Shown here: positions 24,301 to 35,849 of the stretch, one piece after another | Position numbering within the stretch: position 1 is the first letter of the stretch | Layout: each line of letters begins with the position of its first letter | Source: Laccaria trichodermophora | Taxonomy: Eukaryota; Basidiomycota; Agaricomycetes; Agaricales; Hydnangiaceae | Direction of reading: 5' to 3' | Assembly: GCA_018417955.1 (NCBI GenBank) | Contig: JACTVC010000006.1 | Coordinates: 1,116,001 to 1,180,000 of the forward strand | DNA length: 64,000 nucleotides | Program-made: the position numbers and the translations under genes | Notes under the pieces: model-generated | Databases searched by the model: none | What the model saw: the letters and a program-made list of their open reading frames with translations, nothing else | Told to the model about the DNA's origin: nothing

Positions 24301-26693
24301 CTCAAAGGTAAAGAGGAATGTGTGTAGGATGCTGCGTCGGTCTTCCCACTCATTCTCTTTTGGGCTGAAATCAAGAAAAACTTGTTCAAGGATTTGAGAA
24401 TACAGCGTATCGAGCAACGTGAAAGGCATCCCAGTTGAGAATGATTTCAGGTTAGTTGAGTTGGAAGAAGCTAGGAGCGTTGCCAAGAAGCTCTTCTGCT
24501 CCGAGCGTCCACGTCTTGCTAGGTACTTCACAATGGTGGCAGCATAGATGAACAATCCGGCCGTCAGCGCTATAAGGTTTTCGATCTCTTCACACTCTGC
24601 GGAATGCGGGAGTTCAGCCATCAGGTACGTCCTGATATCGTACTGCGCTTCCTCGGGGGGCACCTGCTCAAGGCGGTAAAGTTGCTTGGACTTGAGAGAA
24701 TCCACATGCCCGACAAGGTTGGGGTCTGGCCGACTCGTAACAAAAAACTTGAGCCCTTGTAAGCGGTTTTCATTTTTGTCGATAACCTCAAGGAGATCCC
24801 GTAAAAACTCGGAACCACCTGTCCCGTCAATCTCATCCAGGGCATCAATGACAATAAGGTATTGTGGGGGTGGGTTCAATGGATCTGGGCACCGATCAGG
24901 CTTGGACGCCTGCCAGGGTGCAATGAGTAGGTCCTCAAGCTGGGAACGGACGTTCTGATTGACGATTTCAAAGTCCGCATCACTGAGCTGGTCAGCGAAT
25001 GCCCTGCATTTGAGCGCGAGATGATGCACGACTGTACGAACGATACATTTTGAGAGCCGAGTCTCGTCGAACTGTCGCGAGCAGAAGAAATTTCCTCCCA
25101 AGATAATCGTGTCGTTCGGATCGCCAGCAAACTCGAAGCGACGAGCAACACTATAGGCGATCGTACTCTTTCCTGACCCAGCCTGACCAAAGAGCCAGTA
25201 GACATTGGGACTTCCTGGTGAGGTATTCTTAGCCCAAGTTATGATATCGTCCAGTATACGGACGCGGGTTCCTGGCGTGCATACCTCACGCCGCACGCGC
25301 CGCTCTTCTTTACTCTCTAGATGGTATTTGTGGTCGGCAATCCTCGAAGGTGTGAGACCATTTAACAAGACTTTCTGCTAGATCCGTGAGCCATGAGATG
25401 CCCAAAAAAGGTGATATACGAACCCTGAACGCTTTCTCCATGTTATACACACTCTTAAAGATCCTGATACTGATCGCTAGCTACTCGAGTACATAGACGT
25501 GAAATTGAGGACGAGAGAAGCGAAAAGGAAGAGGCGGCACACACCTCAAACTGCACTCTAGCCTCATTGATGCGCTCGAAAATTTCCGCGATACGTACTT
25601 TCTCTTCCTCGTGGTCTGCGACCTTCCTGACGAGCCACTCTTCGCTCAACTGGATCAATTTATCTAATTCTTCTTTAAGGGTACTAAATTATCATATGGT
25701 TGTTAATCAATCTCAATAGGAAAACAACAAACCTTACAATTTGAACCAGTCTATACATTGGCCTTCTTGAGCAGTCTTCGGTGTCCAACCACCCAGTTCC
25801 TTCTCCACCGTCTCCAGCTGAGCTTGCGTCGAATTTAGCCTTCGTTTAACGGTGTCCATATTATCCGCCACAGCCTGGGACGGTAGTCAGGGGGTGAGCA
25901 TTGTGAAGAACCACGCCGAACCTCTTGTATGTTGATGATCAGCTTCACAAGTCCGAGAGCCATTTTGACTGGGTTTCCGTCCACAATCTCTGGCAGCCTC
26001 TTTGTGAGTGTCAGGATGGACCTTCCTGTTAACTTCAGGATATCTTTTGTACTTGACCCAGGCTTCGGCGCTGTCTGAGGGTTCTCTGGGGGGTTACTGG
26101 CCAGTCCTTAAGGAAGATTATGGAATGTAAATACGCGATCGATGTAATATGCAACTGCCTTCTCACCGTGAGGTTGGTCGAGAGAGGTGGTCATGAGCGT
26201 GGCTTGCTGGACTGAAGATTTGGGCTCATCTACGGACGCCCATCAGCTTGAAGATCGAGATAACTTAGTAAATCAATCACCTTGAACTACTGAAAACCTA
26301 GGTGGTGTCCGCGCGTCAGGTAACGGCGGGAACGTACGAGGGCCTGGGATTGGGATTGGGATGAGTACGCCATCTGCGAGGTGATAATCCGACGCATACC
26401 ACTTGAAGCTGTAGCAATAGATGATTCTACATTGAGTTTAGAAAGAAGTACGAACAGGTAGATGATAGCGTGCCAGTCCCACCTCGAGAATCCACTGTTG
26501 AAGAGACCAACGAGAGAGACGATGTTGATTGGTTGGGTGTCGTCCTTGGGGATTTGGAAAATAATTTCGGCAACTTCAGGCTCGAGCTCTTTGGAGAATA
26601 TCCTTGGTTCTGTTCTGAAGAAGCCGGCCGTCTAAAGACGTTAAACATGCTGGACTTGGACTGTTTGGAACTCTGTGAATCATCCTTTGCCAT
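21306..26693 (-). CDS. NACHT-WD40 (NWD) NLR-like protein
   Basis: Nine minus-strand exons (26693-26452, 26408-26281, 26229-26167, 26106-25922, 25874-25738, 25683-25545, 25453-25424, 25374-23767, 23714-21306) remain in frame for 1646 residues. Residues 1-130 are Ser/Pro-rich. Residues about 150-300 form a helical N-terminal region (LKLTGRSILTLTKRLPEIVD; ELDKLIQLSEEWLVRKVADH) like the bundles preceding fungal NACHT domains. The NACHT domain has Walker A FGQAGSGKST (about 370-379), Walker B YLIVIDALDEID and the sensor FFVTSRPDP. From about residue 915 come 16 WD units of about 42 residues. The protein belongs to the STAND class that includes the Podospora HET-E/HET-D incompatibility proteins. 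A role in non-self recognition is inference. Confidence 0.9.
21480..23500 (-). repeat. Tandem array of about 16 WD40-coding units
   Basis: A roughly 126-bp unit is repeated, each copy encoding a variant of SVAFSPDGKQIVSGSxDxSV followed by VWDxSTGxxLKVLKGHT. Most units are almost identical. Unit 13 (counted from the N-terminal side) is degenerate (SQEYLSHGKDIV), unit 15 is shortened, and unit 4 has lost part of its end. Differences concentrate at the few positions on the predicted binding surface. Confidence 0.9.
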
Positions 26694-26899
26694 GTCGATC
26701 AGGGGAAGAAGCAACAAGCGTTGAGCTGCTGTTACACAGACCTAAGTAATGAGTAGACATTGTTCTGTTTCTAGATGATGTTGGAGGTGTCGCCTGTCAA
26801 TCACAGATCACATGCCGAGCAGTCAATTGACGCCACATCCAGAAAGCTGCTCAATGCTCTACCGCTCACTGACCTAAGGCTTTCAAAGTTGTTAATATC
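26694..26899 (-). promoter_or_regulatory. Probable promoter region of the NWD gene
   Basis: About 200 bp upstream of the start codon at 26693 and before the degenerate repeat array. No clear TATA element was seen; the assignment rests on position only. Confidence 0.3.
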
Positions 26900-28250
26900 A
26901 ACCAAAGGTGAGCCATAACTTTAGCTGCATACAACCCAGATCTTCTCTGCAGCTTGCTCCATGACGCTCCATGGCAACTCGATGGACAATCGTCTGAGAC
27001 CTAGTGTTATGTGGTGTTGATGTGCTGGAAGGCAAGCTGAAAGTTTAGCTGTACAATGGAATAAACCATTATACTTACATCGTCTCTGCAGGCAATTTCC
27101 CGGGACGGTTTCGTGGTGAACAGATCGTTGGGGCACTCTGTCGATCGATCGAAGGTAGGTAACTTTAGCTGCATTATCAGCACGGACCGTTTCACTATCC
27201 TTTCTGTAGGTTATGGCATGATGTATGACCCCCGATGTTTACCGACCCTAGATGGTTTCGAAATATCGTGCTCAACAGGTCGTTGAATGAGTGGGGCTTT
27301 CAACACGGTTTGGAGGCGGTCTGTACCTTCATACGAGGGAGGAATAGATCATTTGCAGGTTACCGTATGACGCCCCATGTCCACGCGCCCAAGATAGTTC
27401 CGGAATATCGTGCGCAACGAACTGTTTGAGAGAATCGAGCCATTGATGTCGATTGAGGCTAAGTGTAACTTTTGGATCTCACATTCTTTCTGCAGTTTGA
27501 CACCTGATGGGGGACAGCCGATGTCGACCTGCGCTGACCTAAGACTGGACCGGTGTAATGTTTTCATGCATTTCGGTCGTTCTGCTTCGGGCAGGTGCGT
27601 TGAGGCTGGCCCAAGACGCTTTCGGAGGTTCGCATTCAAAAGAAACGTTGAAGCAAGAAAGGTTGTTGACAAACACCATTGACGAACTGTGAGTTGTAAC
27701 TTACGCTGTATAACGGGAATGGACAATCTTACGTTCTAACTTTTTATAAGTTGCCGCATGATGCATGACGCCTGGCGTTCACCGATTCAAGAGACTTTCG
27801 GAGTTTCGTGTTCATTAGTTCATTAGAGCAAGTTTTTGATGCCAGTTGAAGGTAAGCCACCATAAGTTTTGCTTTTTGGCTGTAGACCTCACATTTTTTT
27901 CTGCAGATCGCGACATTATGCAAGCCGCCCAATAGACAATCACCCAAGACTGTGTTGGAGTGTTTTGTTAATACCGGCCGAAGACAGGTTGCAACCTCAG
28001 CTGCGTAACGGTATGGAGTATTTCACGTATTTTATGCAGATTCGAGACACGATGCATGACGTTCAATTGTCACTGGCCAGGACGGCTTTACTTCGTCTCA
28101 GAAAGGTTGCAATTTTAGCTGCGTAACGCCATAGACCATCCCGGCATGAGCCATCTCACATCCTTCCTGCAGGTTGAAACATGATACTTATGCCTGAGGT
28201 TCATCGGCAGGATTTAATATCAGAGCGTGCAATTCGCCTGAACACAGTGA
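26900..28250. repeat. Degenerate tandem repeats with intron-like pattern
   Basis: A composite unit of roughly 110-170 bp recurs about eight times. Each starts with a GTRR...AACTTTAGCTGC-like block (near 26920, 27040, 27160, 27690, 27990 and 28110) and continues to a pyrimidine tract ending in CTGCAG (near 26950, 27080, 27490, 27900 and 28170). A segment with shared bits such as ATGATGCATGACG and GTTTCGGAATATCGTGC follows. The first part looks like a short intron and the second like an exon, but no frame stays open across units. This may be a decayed multi-exon gene with repeated exons, or a non-coding tandem repeat. Confidence 0.55.
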
Positions 28251-29810
28251 TTTTTCCTCGATGCCGAGGAAATCAATCAACTTTCCTTGTATCCCCGAAT
28301 GCCCTTTATGAATGACGTCCCTCTGCCACGACGGTCTTCCTTCCTTTTTCTGTCCAACGAGTTCAAACTTTTGTTAGTGTACTGAAAGCAGTCTCGGATT
28401 CTCGATGCGATGGTCCGTATTTCTGCCGTCTCTTGATCACTATGTGCCTGCAACGGCCAACTTGCCGGCAACATATCGAAAACTTTGCAGCGTCCTTTCC
28501 TGGGTAGTATGTACTATGGATCTCCATCCCGTTCTGCGCAGAACATCTTCTGTCGGGATACTATGACGTCATTGATAGTATTCTATTGCCATCACTGTGA
28601 CCTGGAACGGAATCTCTTTGGAGAGAGGCAATGCAACTTGGACTCTCTGTCTACACTCGACCATTTTACTAGTCTCGCCTTTCTTCATGCGGATGTTTCC
28701 ACGGCTAGACTTTACCCAGCAATCACCTCGCTCATGAGCACTAATCAAATTTGCGCATGTCAGTTTTACAGAACGGATCTGGTGACCCGTATTTGCCAAC
28801 TTTTATTCGCGCATTATCTTGACAGCGACGCTCTACAGCAGCCAGGCGCTCTGACAGCCTTGTCGTGCCCATCCCGAAATTAACGAGTCTGGCACACCTT
28901 TCATATCCGTATGCAAGCTTGCCTGGTGTCGATGAGGAAACACCTATCCTGTCTTTTGGATCCGAATTCCCTGCCGTTCCTCGCCCTCCAATGCATCCTG
29001 TTGCTGTAAGGTTTGACGCGTCTGGTCGTACCTCACGGATTTCGGACAAATTAGGCCTTGACCCGCCTTAACTCCCCTCTTCTGTCTACCCATGGAACCA
29101 ACTTATCGATTCGAATGATTGAGTGATATGAATTCCTGCCAGCCGCTGCATGTTACCGAATTTCCTGTAATGTGAAAGGCAACTATATCACAAGTATAGC
29201 GTGTACTCCTCAATTTCCAGACTCAACCTCCGCCTCCACTCAAACCCCTTGTTCGTTTGGGGAATCTTTCCAAACTCGCGTTATCGGGGTATCCTCGTTG
29301 TGTTACTCCGATCGTCACCAGTGGTTCTCAGCCTCGGAGAGTTGCGTTCATACCCAATCTATACAGTATGTATATACGGATAGGTTTGGGCCGTTGGCCA
29401 CCCCAATTTCGACCCAATACATCTCTTCTGAACCCATGACCTCCTGCGTCATGCAAGATCTAGATGTGAGCACTGAAAAGATGTAAAGGCTAACCGACAC
29501 CGGTCTCGGTGCCGCCATCTGTATTGGCATTATCATCTTTTCACGGGAACGACGTACACGACTTGCTCCCAAGCTCTTGGCTCGTTTTGAACGCTCAGAA
29601 ATGAGACCTCATGACCATCCCGTTGACAGGCACCTCAGTCAGGCTGTCAATAACCTATTACTGGCGTCCTTTCGTTCTGTGGCAAGCTGTAGAAATGATG
29701 TTCACCTGGGAAGTAAACCGGCATATGCACTTCCGACAACAAGCGCCGCTTGCCTCAACAGTTGAAGGTATTCTCAAAATTGGTCCAAGTCATTGGAAAT
29801 AGAAGGTGGT
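28251..29810. other. Unresolved region, scattered open frames
   Basis: Several plus-strand pieces look protein-like but do not join: a C-terminal-tail-like segment ending at 29071 (SGRTSRISDKLGLDPP) and a hydrophobic segment near 29500 (GLGAAICIGIIIFSRERR). They may be remnants of a membrane-protein gene with several introns. I cannot assign a family or exon model. Confidence 0.25.
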
Positions 29811-30070
29811 CGTCCGACAACCCACCCGCACCCTTCAATTCATACTAGTACACGATAAGATCCATAATAAACATACAAGATCCAATAATTTGCATTCCTT
29901 CCCCTGCTTCCCTCCCCACTACGCGCTCCCAATGAAAATTCGCTTTGTTTCCTTGCTTCTTCGTCATGAATACGATGCTGAGAAAACCAACGCAAAATAG
30001 AACTGAACCTCCTCCTTCTGTCCGATAAAGTGAAGCATGATACATATGGCAAGTGCATGTTTTGTCGAGC

Positions 30071-30415
30071 CTATAGGTAGCTCAAGAAACCGCGGCTGTG
30101 ATGATGGCTTGACGATCTCCTGTGATGCCGCCTCCGTGGCGAAGAGAGGATGACGGTTGGGGCACCGCCGTAGTACGGCTGCTGGTACCCGTAGGCCGGG
30201 GCCTGGTACACGATCGGGCTGGCTGTCTGTGGGTACGCGTGCATTGGCATCGGTGGTGGGTAATAGTGCTGTTGGGGCATCATGGCCGACATGGGTGGTG
30301 CATGGTAGGGTCTTGGGGTATGATAACCGCCGCCATAGGCGGACCCTCCGTATGAGGACCCGTAAGATGAGCCGCCGGGGATGATGACGCTGCCTGCGGA
30401 GCTTGGGTAGAACAT
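30071..30415 (-). CDS. Small Gly/Tyr/Pro-rich protein
   Basis: A single-exon minus-strand frame of 114 residues starts MFYPSSAGSVIIPGGSSYGS. It continues with Ser-Tyr-Gly repeats, then proline- and methionine-rich stretches (HAPPMSAMMPQQHYYPPPMP), QPYYGG, and a basic histidine-rich end (RRRHHRRSSSHHHSRGFLSY). No domain is recognised. Composition suggests a disordered, possibly phase-separating or structural protein. A TATA element and a C/T-rich leader upstream on the same strand support a real transcribed gene. No non-ATG start upstream is needed. Confidence 0.6.
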   Translation of the reverse strand: MFYPSSAGSVIIPGGSSYGSSYGGSAYGGGYHTPRPYHAPPMSAMMPQQHYYPPPMPMHAYPQTASPIVYQAPAYGYQQPYYGGAPTVILSSPRRRHHRRSSSHHHSRGFLSYL

Positions 30416-30658
30416 GATTGTTGATGTAGAAGAAGATGAAGGGTTGTTGGTAGAGGTAGGTTTGGAACGTGAATCAAGTTCAAAAGAAGTGAGGATGGGT
30501 GAGAGCAAGCGGTGTGGTGAGCAGCGTTGAGTGGGGTTTGTTGAAGAGGTCGTGAAGGGTAGTCGTGAACAAAAAAGTCGTGAGGTGAATGTGTTAGGGG
30601 AGGTTCAAACAGGCCAGCCTAATGAGAAACTGAAGGGAAGAACCTCGGGTGGGCGAGG

Positions 30659-30665
30659 TTTATAT
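30659..30665 (-). promoter_or_regulatory. TATA box of the small Gly/Tyr/Pro-rich gene
   Basis: ATATAAA on the minus strand, about 245 bp upstream of the ATG at 30415, followed by a long CT-rich leader with CAACAA/CTCAAC-type sequence, a usual arrangement in strongly expressed fungal genes. Confidence 0.5.
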
Positions 30666-31809
30666 GTGATTTCGCCAGGTCTCCTGACGACCGGATGCAG
30701 TGCGTGGAAACGATCAGAAACGGACACGGAGGCAAAGGCTGTAACATCCGCGAAGCTGATCGTAGTAAAAAGTACGTACAGCCTCATGTTGTTGCTTCAG
30801 CGCTAATTTTGTATCAGCTGCGAGTCGAAAGCCGTGCGCGTGAAGTCGCCCGACTATAACGGCGTTTAATTTTGCTCAGTCAGCTTTCAACGATTCATCG
30901 CTCCTAGTCAAACTCGCATACGATCTCTGATAAGTATCTGATGGAGATGACATCAAATCTGCATGCAGACTTGTCACTGATGAAGGAGATTAGTTAATGA
31001 TTGGCAGATAGGTCTTGCGACTTTTAAATTTTATGGGGACGACGTGAATAGAAACTTATCGCCTCCGTCATGCAATAAACCATTCTGTACTTTTGTCACT
31101 AATCAACAGTTGTCAGAGATTAATTGATGGTAGACCTGATAGATAAAACAAGAACATGGCTTCTCATTTGTGATACTACGCACCCCTATGCATCTTCCGC
31201 TCGGCGAGAAATATCCGTGGTTCATGTTCTTCCTGATACTAGCATGTCCACTCTTCGAGAGTCGACAGGAGGTCCCAATGGTCAAGATTTTAAAACGCTC
31301 TGGCGCTACTAGTTCCATCTAGAAAAGATGAGTGGCTACAAACAGAAATACCACACTCTATGCAATTTACTAGGTGGATGCGTCACAAATCCTGCGGCGT
31401 CCGTCCTGAAAAGAGCCCCTTTTATGATCAAGTTGAGCCAGGCATGATGCGGTTTCCTGTGTAAGTGTATATGTATACGAAGGAATGCGATTGTTTATGC
31501 TGTGGAAAACGAGGTAGAATTTACACCCCCGATCGGGCGCGTGGTGCCCGAGGTATAGCATTGGCGAGGCCAGCGTCATAAAGTTTGGAAATCGAGGCAG
31601 TCCTAGACGGAACCGGGGGCCTCGGACCAATGGCGGTCCCTTTCGCCGTAGAGTGGTGGCACCTCCGAGTTAGCAGTGTAGGGAGTCCGTTGAGATCACG
31701 GATAAGTCACGTGCGTACTTAGGGCAAGTGAAAGCGTGGATAGGCTGACCCGCTGAGTTTGAAAAAAAAGACAACGAGAGATTGTTGGCCATGATCGTTC
31801 TCTAATAAA
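30666..31809. other. Intergenic, no gene seen
   Basis: About 1.1 kb between divergent genes, holding their promoters. Only short unsupported frames are seen and no repeat was recognised. Confidence 0.5.
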
Positions 31810-34800
31810 ATGACCTCAATCTCACCTGCGTCATCCTCTCCCGCTCCTTTCGACTTTGAGCCCACCATGTCTTCTCCAGGCGCCGCAACCAGCACAGCTG
31901 CATCGTCGCCTCCACAAAATGCGTTATCGGAATTTAGCTGCGCCAGCAGCGATGTTGCGGTCAGCTTTTTTTTTTCATTAAAAATCCCTCCTGGGCTTAC
32001 ACGACGCGTCGCAGGATACGGATTTTGACGTACCAGAGGCTAGTGCTTCCGTTGATGTAGAGCCTGAGGTGGAAGACGCGGTACGCGTATACCAGACGCG
32101 TTTTATGTGGTTTAGCTTTCTAACTTTGACCAGGAAACACAACGGCGCCTAGCCAGGCTCCAATTCGTTCTTAACAAGTCTGCCGTGTATTCAAGCATCC
32201 TCAAGGAACGCATGGACGAGGACAAAGCACGCCAACTCGCTGCGCACCAAGCTCAACGTCAGCAAGCTGGTCATAAACGAAGTCGTGGCGCTGCTAGTGG
32301 AAGGGGTAAAGGGAAGAAGAAAAAGGGTCTTGACGGAGAAGCTATTCCTGTGGATGCAGAAGGACACGAAGATGACGAACCGGCTGTGTTCTCACAACCA
32401 TCCTTAATCACCGGCGCGAAGCTGAAGCCTTACCAACTCGAAGGACTGCAGTGGATGGTCTCCCTCGACCAAAATGGAATCTCCGGTATCTTGGGTCGGT
32501 CCACCTTTCGTTCTTCTGACTGTACGTTCCTCAAAAAAGTTTTCAGCGGACGAGATGGGTCTCGGGAAGACCCTCCAAACGATCGCATTTAGTGCATACC
32601 TCCGAGAGCACCACAACTCCAAGCCGTTCCTCGTCGTCTGCCCACTTAGTGTCCTTCACAACTGGGTTGACGAATACGCTAAATTTGCTCCTGATGTGAC
32701 TACCTTCTCCACTCCTTATATCATCTCCTGATTCCCTTGTTCTCTCAGATACCCGTTTGCATGTACCATGGCACACCAGCTGAACGCGCCGAACTGAGAA
32801 AGACGGTCATGGCCCTTCCTGGTTCCAAGCCACCACAACCGAAGAAGACAAGTCGGGGTAAGGCTCCAGCCAAAGGCAAATCAAAATCTGCTGCGAAGAG
32901 GCGTCGTGGTGAACCCATGCCGTCGACCTCGGCTCCACCTAGACGGAGTGGTCGACCTAGGAAATCTGTCATTGTCGTGGAAGATTCTGATGAAGAAGAA
33001 GCAGAAGAGGAGGAGGAAGTCGATTCCCAATCCAGAACAAACGACCAAGAAGTCGAAGACCCCTTTGCCTCCTTCCCTATTGTATTGACGACATACGAAA
33101 TAATCATCAAAGACCGAAAACACCTCGTGCACTATAACTGGGGCTACATCGTCGTGGATGAGGGTCATAGATTGAAGAACTTAAATTGCAAGCTTATGAA
33201 GGAGATAAAGCAGTATAAGAGCGCTGGGAGGATGATTTTGACGGGGACGCCGTTACATGTAAGTTGATGGCTGTATTTTGTTTTGGGTTTTGAGGATGCT
33301 GATAAAAGGCGATAGAATAATTTAGCTGAACTGTGGTCGTTGCTTAACTTTATTCTTCCCGATATTTTTGATGATATTGATTCTTTCCAAGAATGGTTTG
33401 TTGTCCTCGTCGTATTTTCAGCTCGTTCTCCCTACTAATAACCCTTTCGCGTGTTCGTAGGTTCAACCTCCCCGAGTTACAATCCGCGCTACCCACAAAT
33501 CAATCCTCGCAGATCATTTCATCTCTTCATGCCATCTTGAAACCATTCCTACTTCGCCGGCTCAAAGTGGACGTGGAAACGAACCTTCCACCCAAGAAGG
33601 AGTACGTTCTCTATGCGCCGCTGAGTATGCGTCAGCGTGAGGCGTACGATCGTGTTCTTAGTGGTGGGTTGAGGAGGTGGTTGATCCACGGCGGGACGGG
33701 GGGCGTGGAGGTTTCTAAAGAGGAAGATTCTGTTGAGGTGGAAGAGGAAGGGGAAGAGGATACTCAGGCAGAGAATCGGACGATGAAGAGGCGGAAGACC
33801 GGGAAGAAGACCTACGACATTGATGGCGATGACGATGAATACTTTGATATGCTCGAGAAAGGCGAGATTGACCAGTGGGGCGTTAAGCAGAAAGTCAGCA
33901 AGGAGGAAGAAGAGGCGGAGGAAGCGAGGATAGGGAGGGAGCATCAGCAGCGTGCTAGAGGTTTGTCTTTTTGCTTTGACTCGCTGCGAGTTGATTTTTC
34001 TTACCGTCATCAAGTGCTGAAGGTGAACAACATGAAACTACAAAATGCAGTGATGCAGCTGCGGAAAGTGTGTTCCCACCCATTCCTGTTCGACTGGCCT
34101 GTCGACCCGGATACGATGATGCCCATACTTGGTGAAGAGCTAGTCAATGCAAGTGGGAAGATGATGGTACTGGATCGACTCCTTAGGGAACTGTTCAAGC
34201 GGAAACATAAAGTGTTGCTGTTCAGCCAGTTCACGACGATGTTGAACATCATTGAGGTCGGTACAATTCTCTTCCCTTCATTCCCCCTTCAGCAACTCAT
34301 TAGTGGGCGTACATAGGACTGGGCCACTGATTACATGGGCTGGAATATCTGCCGCATTGATGGGTCCTCCAAACCAATGGAACGTCGCGAGGCAATGAAC
34401 CAGTTCCAAAATGGCGGAGATGACCCCGACGCTCCGTCTCTTTTCCTCCTGAGCACGCGGGCGGGTGGACTGGGCATCAATTTGGTCGCGGCTGATACGG
34501 TTATTTTTTATGACCAGGATTGGGTATGTATTTCGTTGATGGGGTTGAGTGTGTGTATGAACACTGAACTGGGTCTACTACAGAACCCACAGATGGACGC
34601 ACAGGCGCAAGATAGGGCGCATAGGATAGGACAGACGAAACCTGTGCTTATCTTTAGGCTGGTGAGCGCGCATACGATCGAGACGAAGATCATGCAACGC
34701 GCCACGGAGAAGAGGAAGTTGGAGGCACTCGTCATCGCCAAGGGTAAGGTTTCATTTCATCATCGCTCCCGGCCATTCTAACCCTTTTTTTTTATAGGCA

Positions 34801-35156
34801 AATTCAAGATGCCAGCGGCAGCAGCCAGCACGAAACGCGAGACGATTGCAGAGATGGCTGCGTCCCTGCTCAAGCTCGAGGGAGAGAAGATCGAAGTGGT
34901 GCCCAATACCAAAGAAGGGAAGAGGGGGGTTTTGAGCGATGAGGACCTTGACATCCTCCTGGACCGCCGCCCGGAGGTGTTTGCTGAGCGTGGTGAGGGG
35001 TGGTCGTCGAGGAGTGCTGCTGTTGGGAAGAGGAAGGTGCAGGACGTGGCGCAGGATGCGGGCAAGAAGGCGGCGTTTGCGGTGTATGAGGCGCCTGTTG
35101 AGGAGGGGAATGATGCGCTTGCGAAGATGATGGGTGAGAATGTGGATGATTTGTGA
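31810..35156 (+). CDS. LSH/DDM1/Irc5-type SNF2 chromatin remodelling ATPase
   Basis: Eleven exons (31810-31959, 32015-32080, 32134-32494, 32547-32695, 32749-33258, 33316-33395, 33461-33960, 34015-34256, 34317-34523, 34584-34743, 34798-35156) join in frame to 927 residues. Helicase motif I is DEMGLGKT, motif II is DEGH ([10 protein letters not shown]), motif III is LTGTPLHNNLAEL, and the C-lobe has [13 protein letters not shown] and [15 protein letters not shown] and the overall order fit the HELLS/LSH, DDM1 and Irc5 group, which remodels nucleosomes for DNA methylation and genome stability. Two acidic/basic insertions are present: one between motifs Ia and II with RRSGRPRKS, an AT-hook-like motif, and one before the C-lobe. 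Both are common in fungal members. Confidence 0.92.
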
Positions 35157-35209
35157 GGGCCCGTCTGGATTGTTGTGTTAGGATACCCAATTTGAACATT
35201 CAATCTTGA

Positions 35210-35534
35210 AGCTTGGAGTACTGTAATTGATATTATATATTCGTAGATTATTTGTTATAACTCATTGCTTTGTAGATACTTCGCTTGCTGCTTCGTCTTG
35301 TCAGCCTTTGTTAGTGTCCAGGTCAAGGAAGTGCACACCACATACTCTAATGTAGAGAGGCGCATATCCTTATTCAGCACATGTTTTCATTATGGCCTTG
35401 CCTGACAGTGATAGTGGTAGTCGAGAACAAACCTGAAGGTCCATTCAAGATTAAGTAGGCGTTTCTTGCCAATCTCTAGCTTGAAGTACTGTAAATGATA
35501 TTAGATTATCTGTTGCTTGTAGATACTTCGCTTG
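35210..35534 (+). repeat. Imperfect direct repeat downstream of the remodeller
   Basis: AGCTTGGAGTACTGTAATTG at about 35210 and AGCTTGAAGTACTGTAAATG at about 35478 begin two copies that both end in TTGTAGATACTTCGCTTG (to about 35287 and 35534). The second copy lacks about 20 bp of the middle. It is probably a local duplication in the 3' UTR or intergenic DNA. Confidence 0.6.
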
Positions 35535-35849
35535 GAATTCGGACATGCCAGTACTATTTCACTCTATGGTGCAACGTTTACGTCAACGTCGACTGCACTG
35601 CAAGGCTTTGGTACCTGATTACGGTTATCGTGAGTCCACTCTCCTGCATTCAGCGCTACCTCACCTAGTACATTCTTCACTCTGTCAAGTTTTGGAGTGC
35701 TACGCGATCCCGTTGAGTAATCTCCAATAAATCTTACAATTAAACCGGAGAACCTAGGTCTTTAGCATATTCTGACGTCTCAGTTGCTTTCTATGTAAAA
35801 TACTGGAACATTGGCATGTACCATCTAACACAAACAGAATTGTCCTGAT

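Noticed and set aside
32906..33110. Frames on both strands within the acidic insertion of the LSH-type gene
   Set aside because: They are shadows of low-complexity Glu/Lys codons in the real frame.
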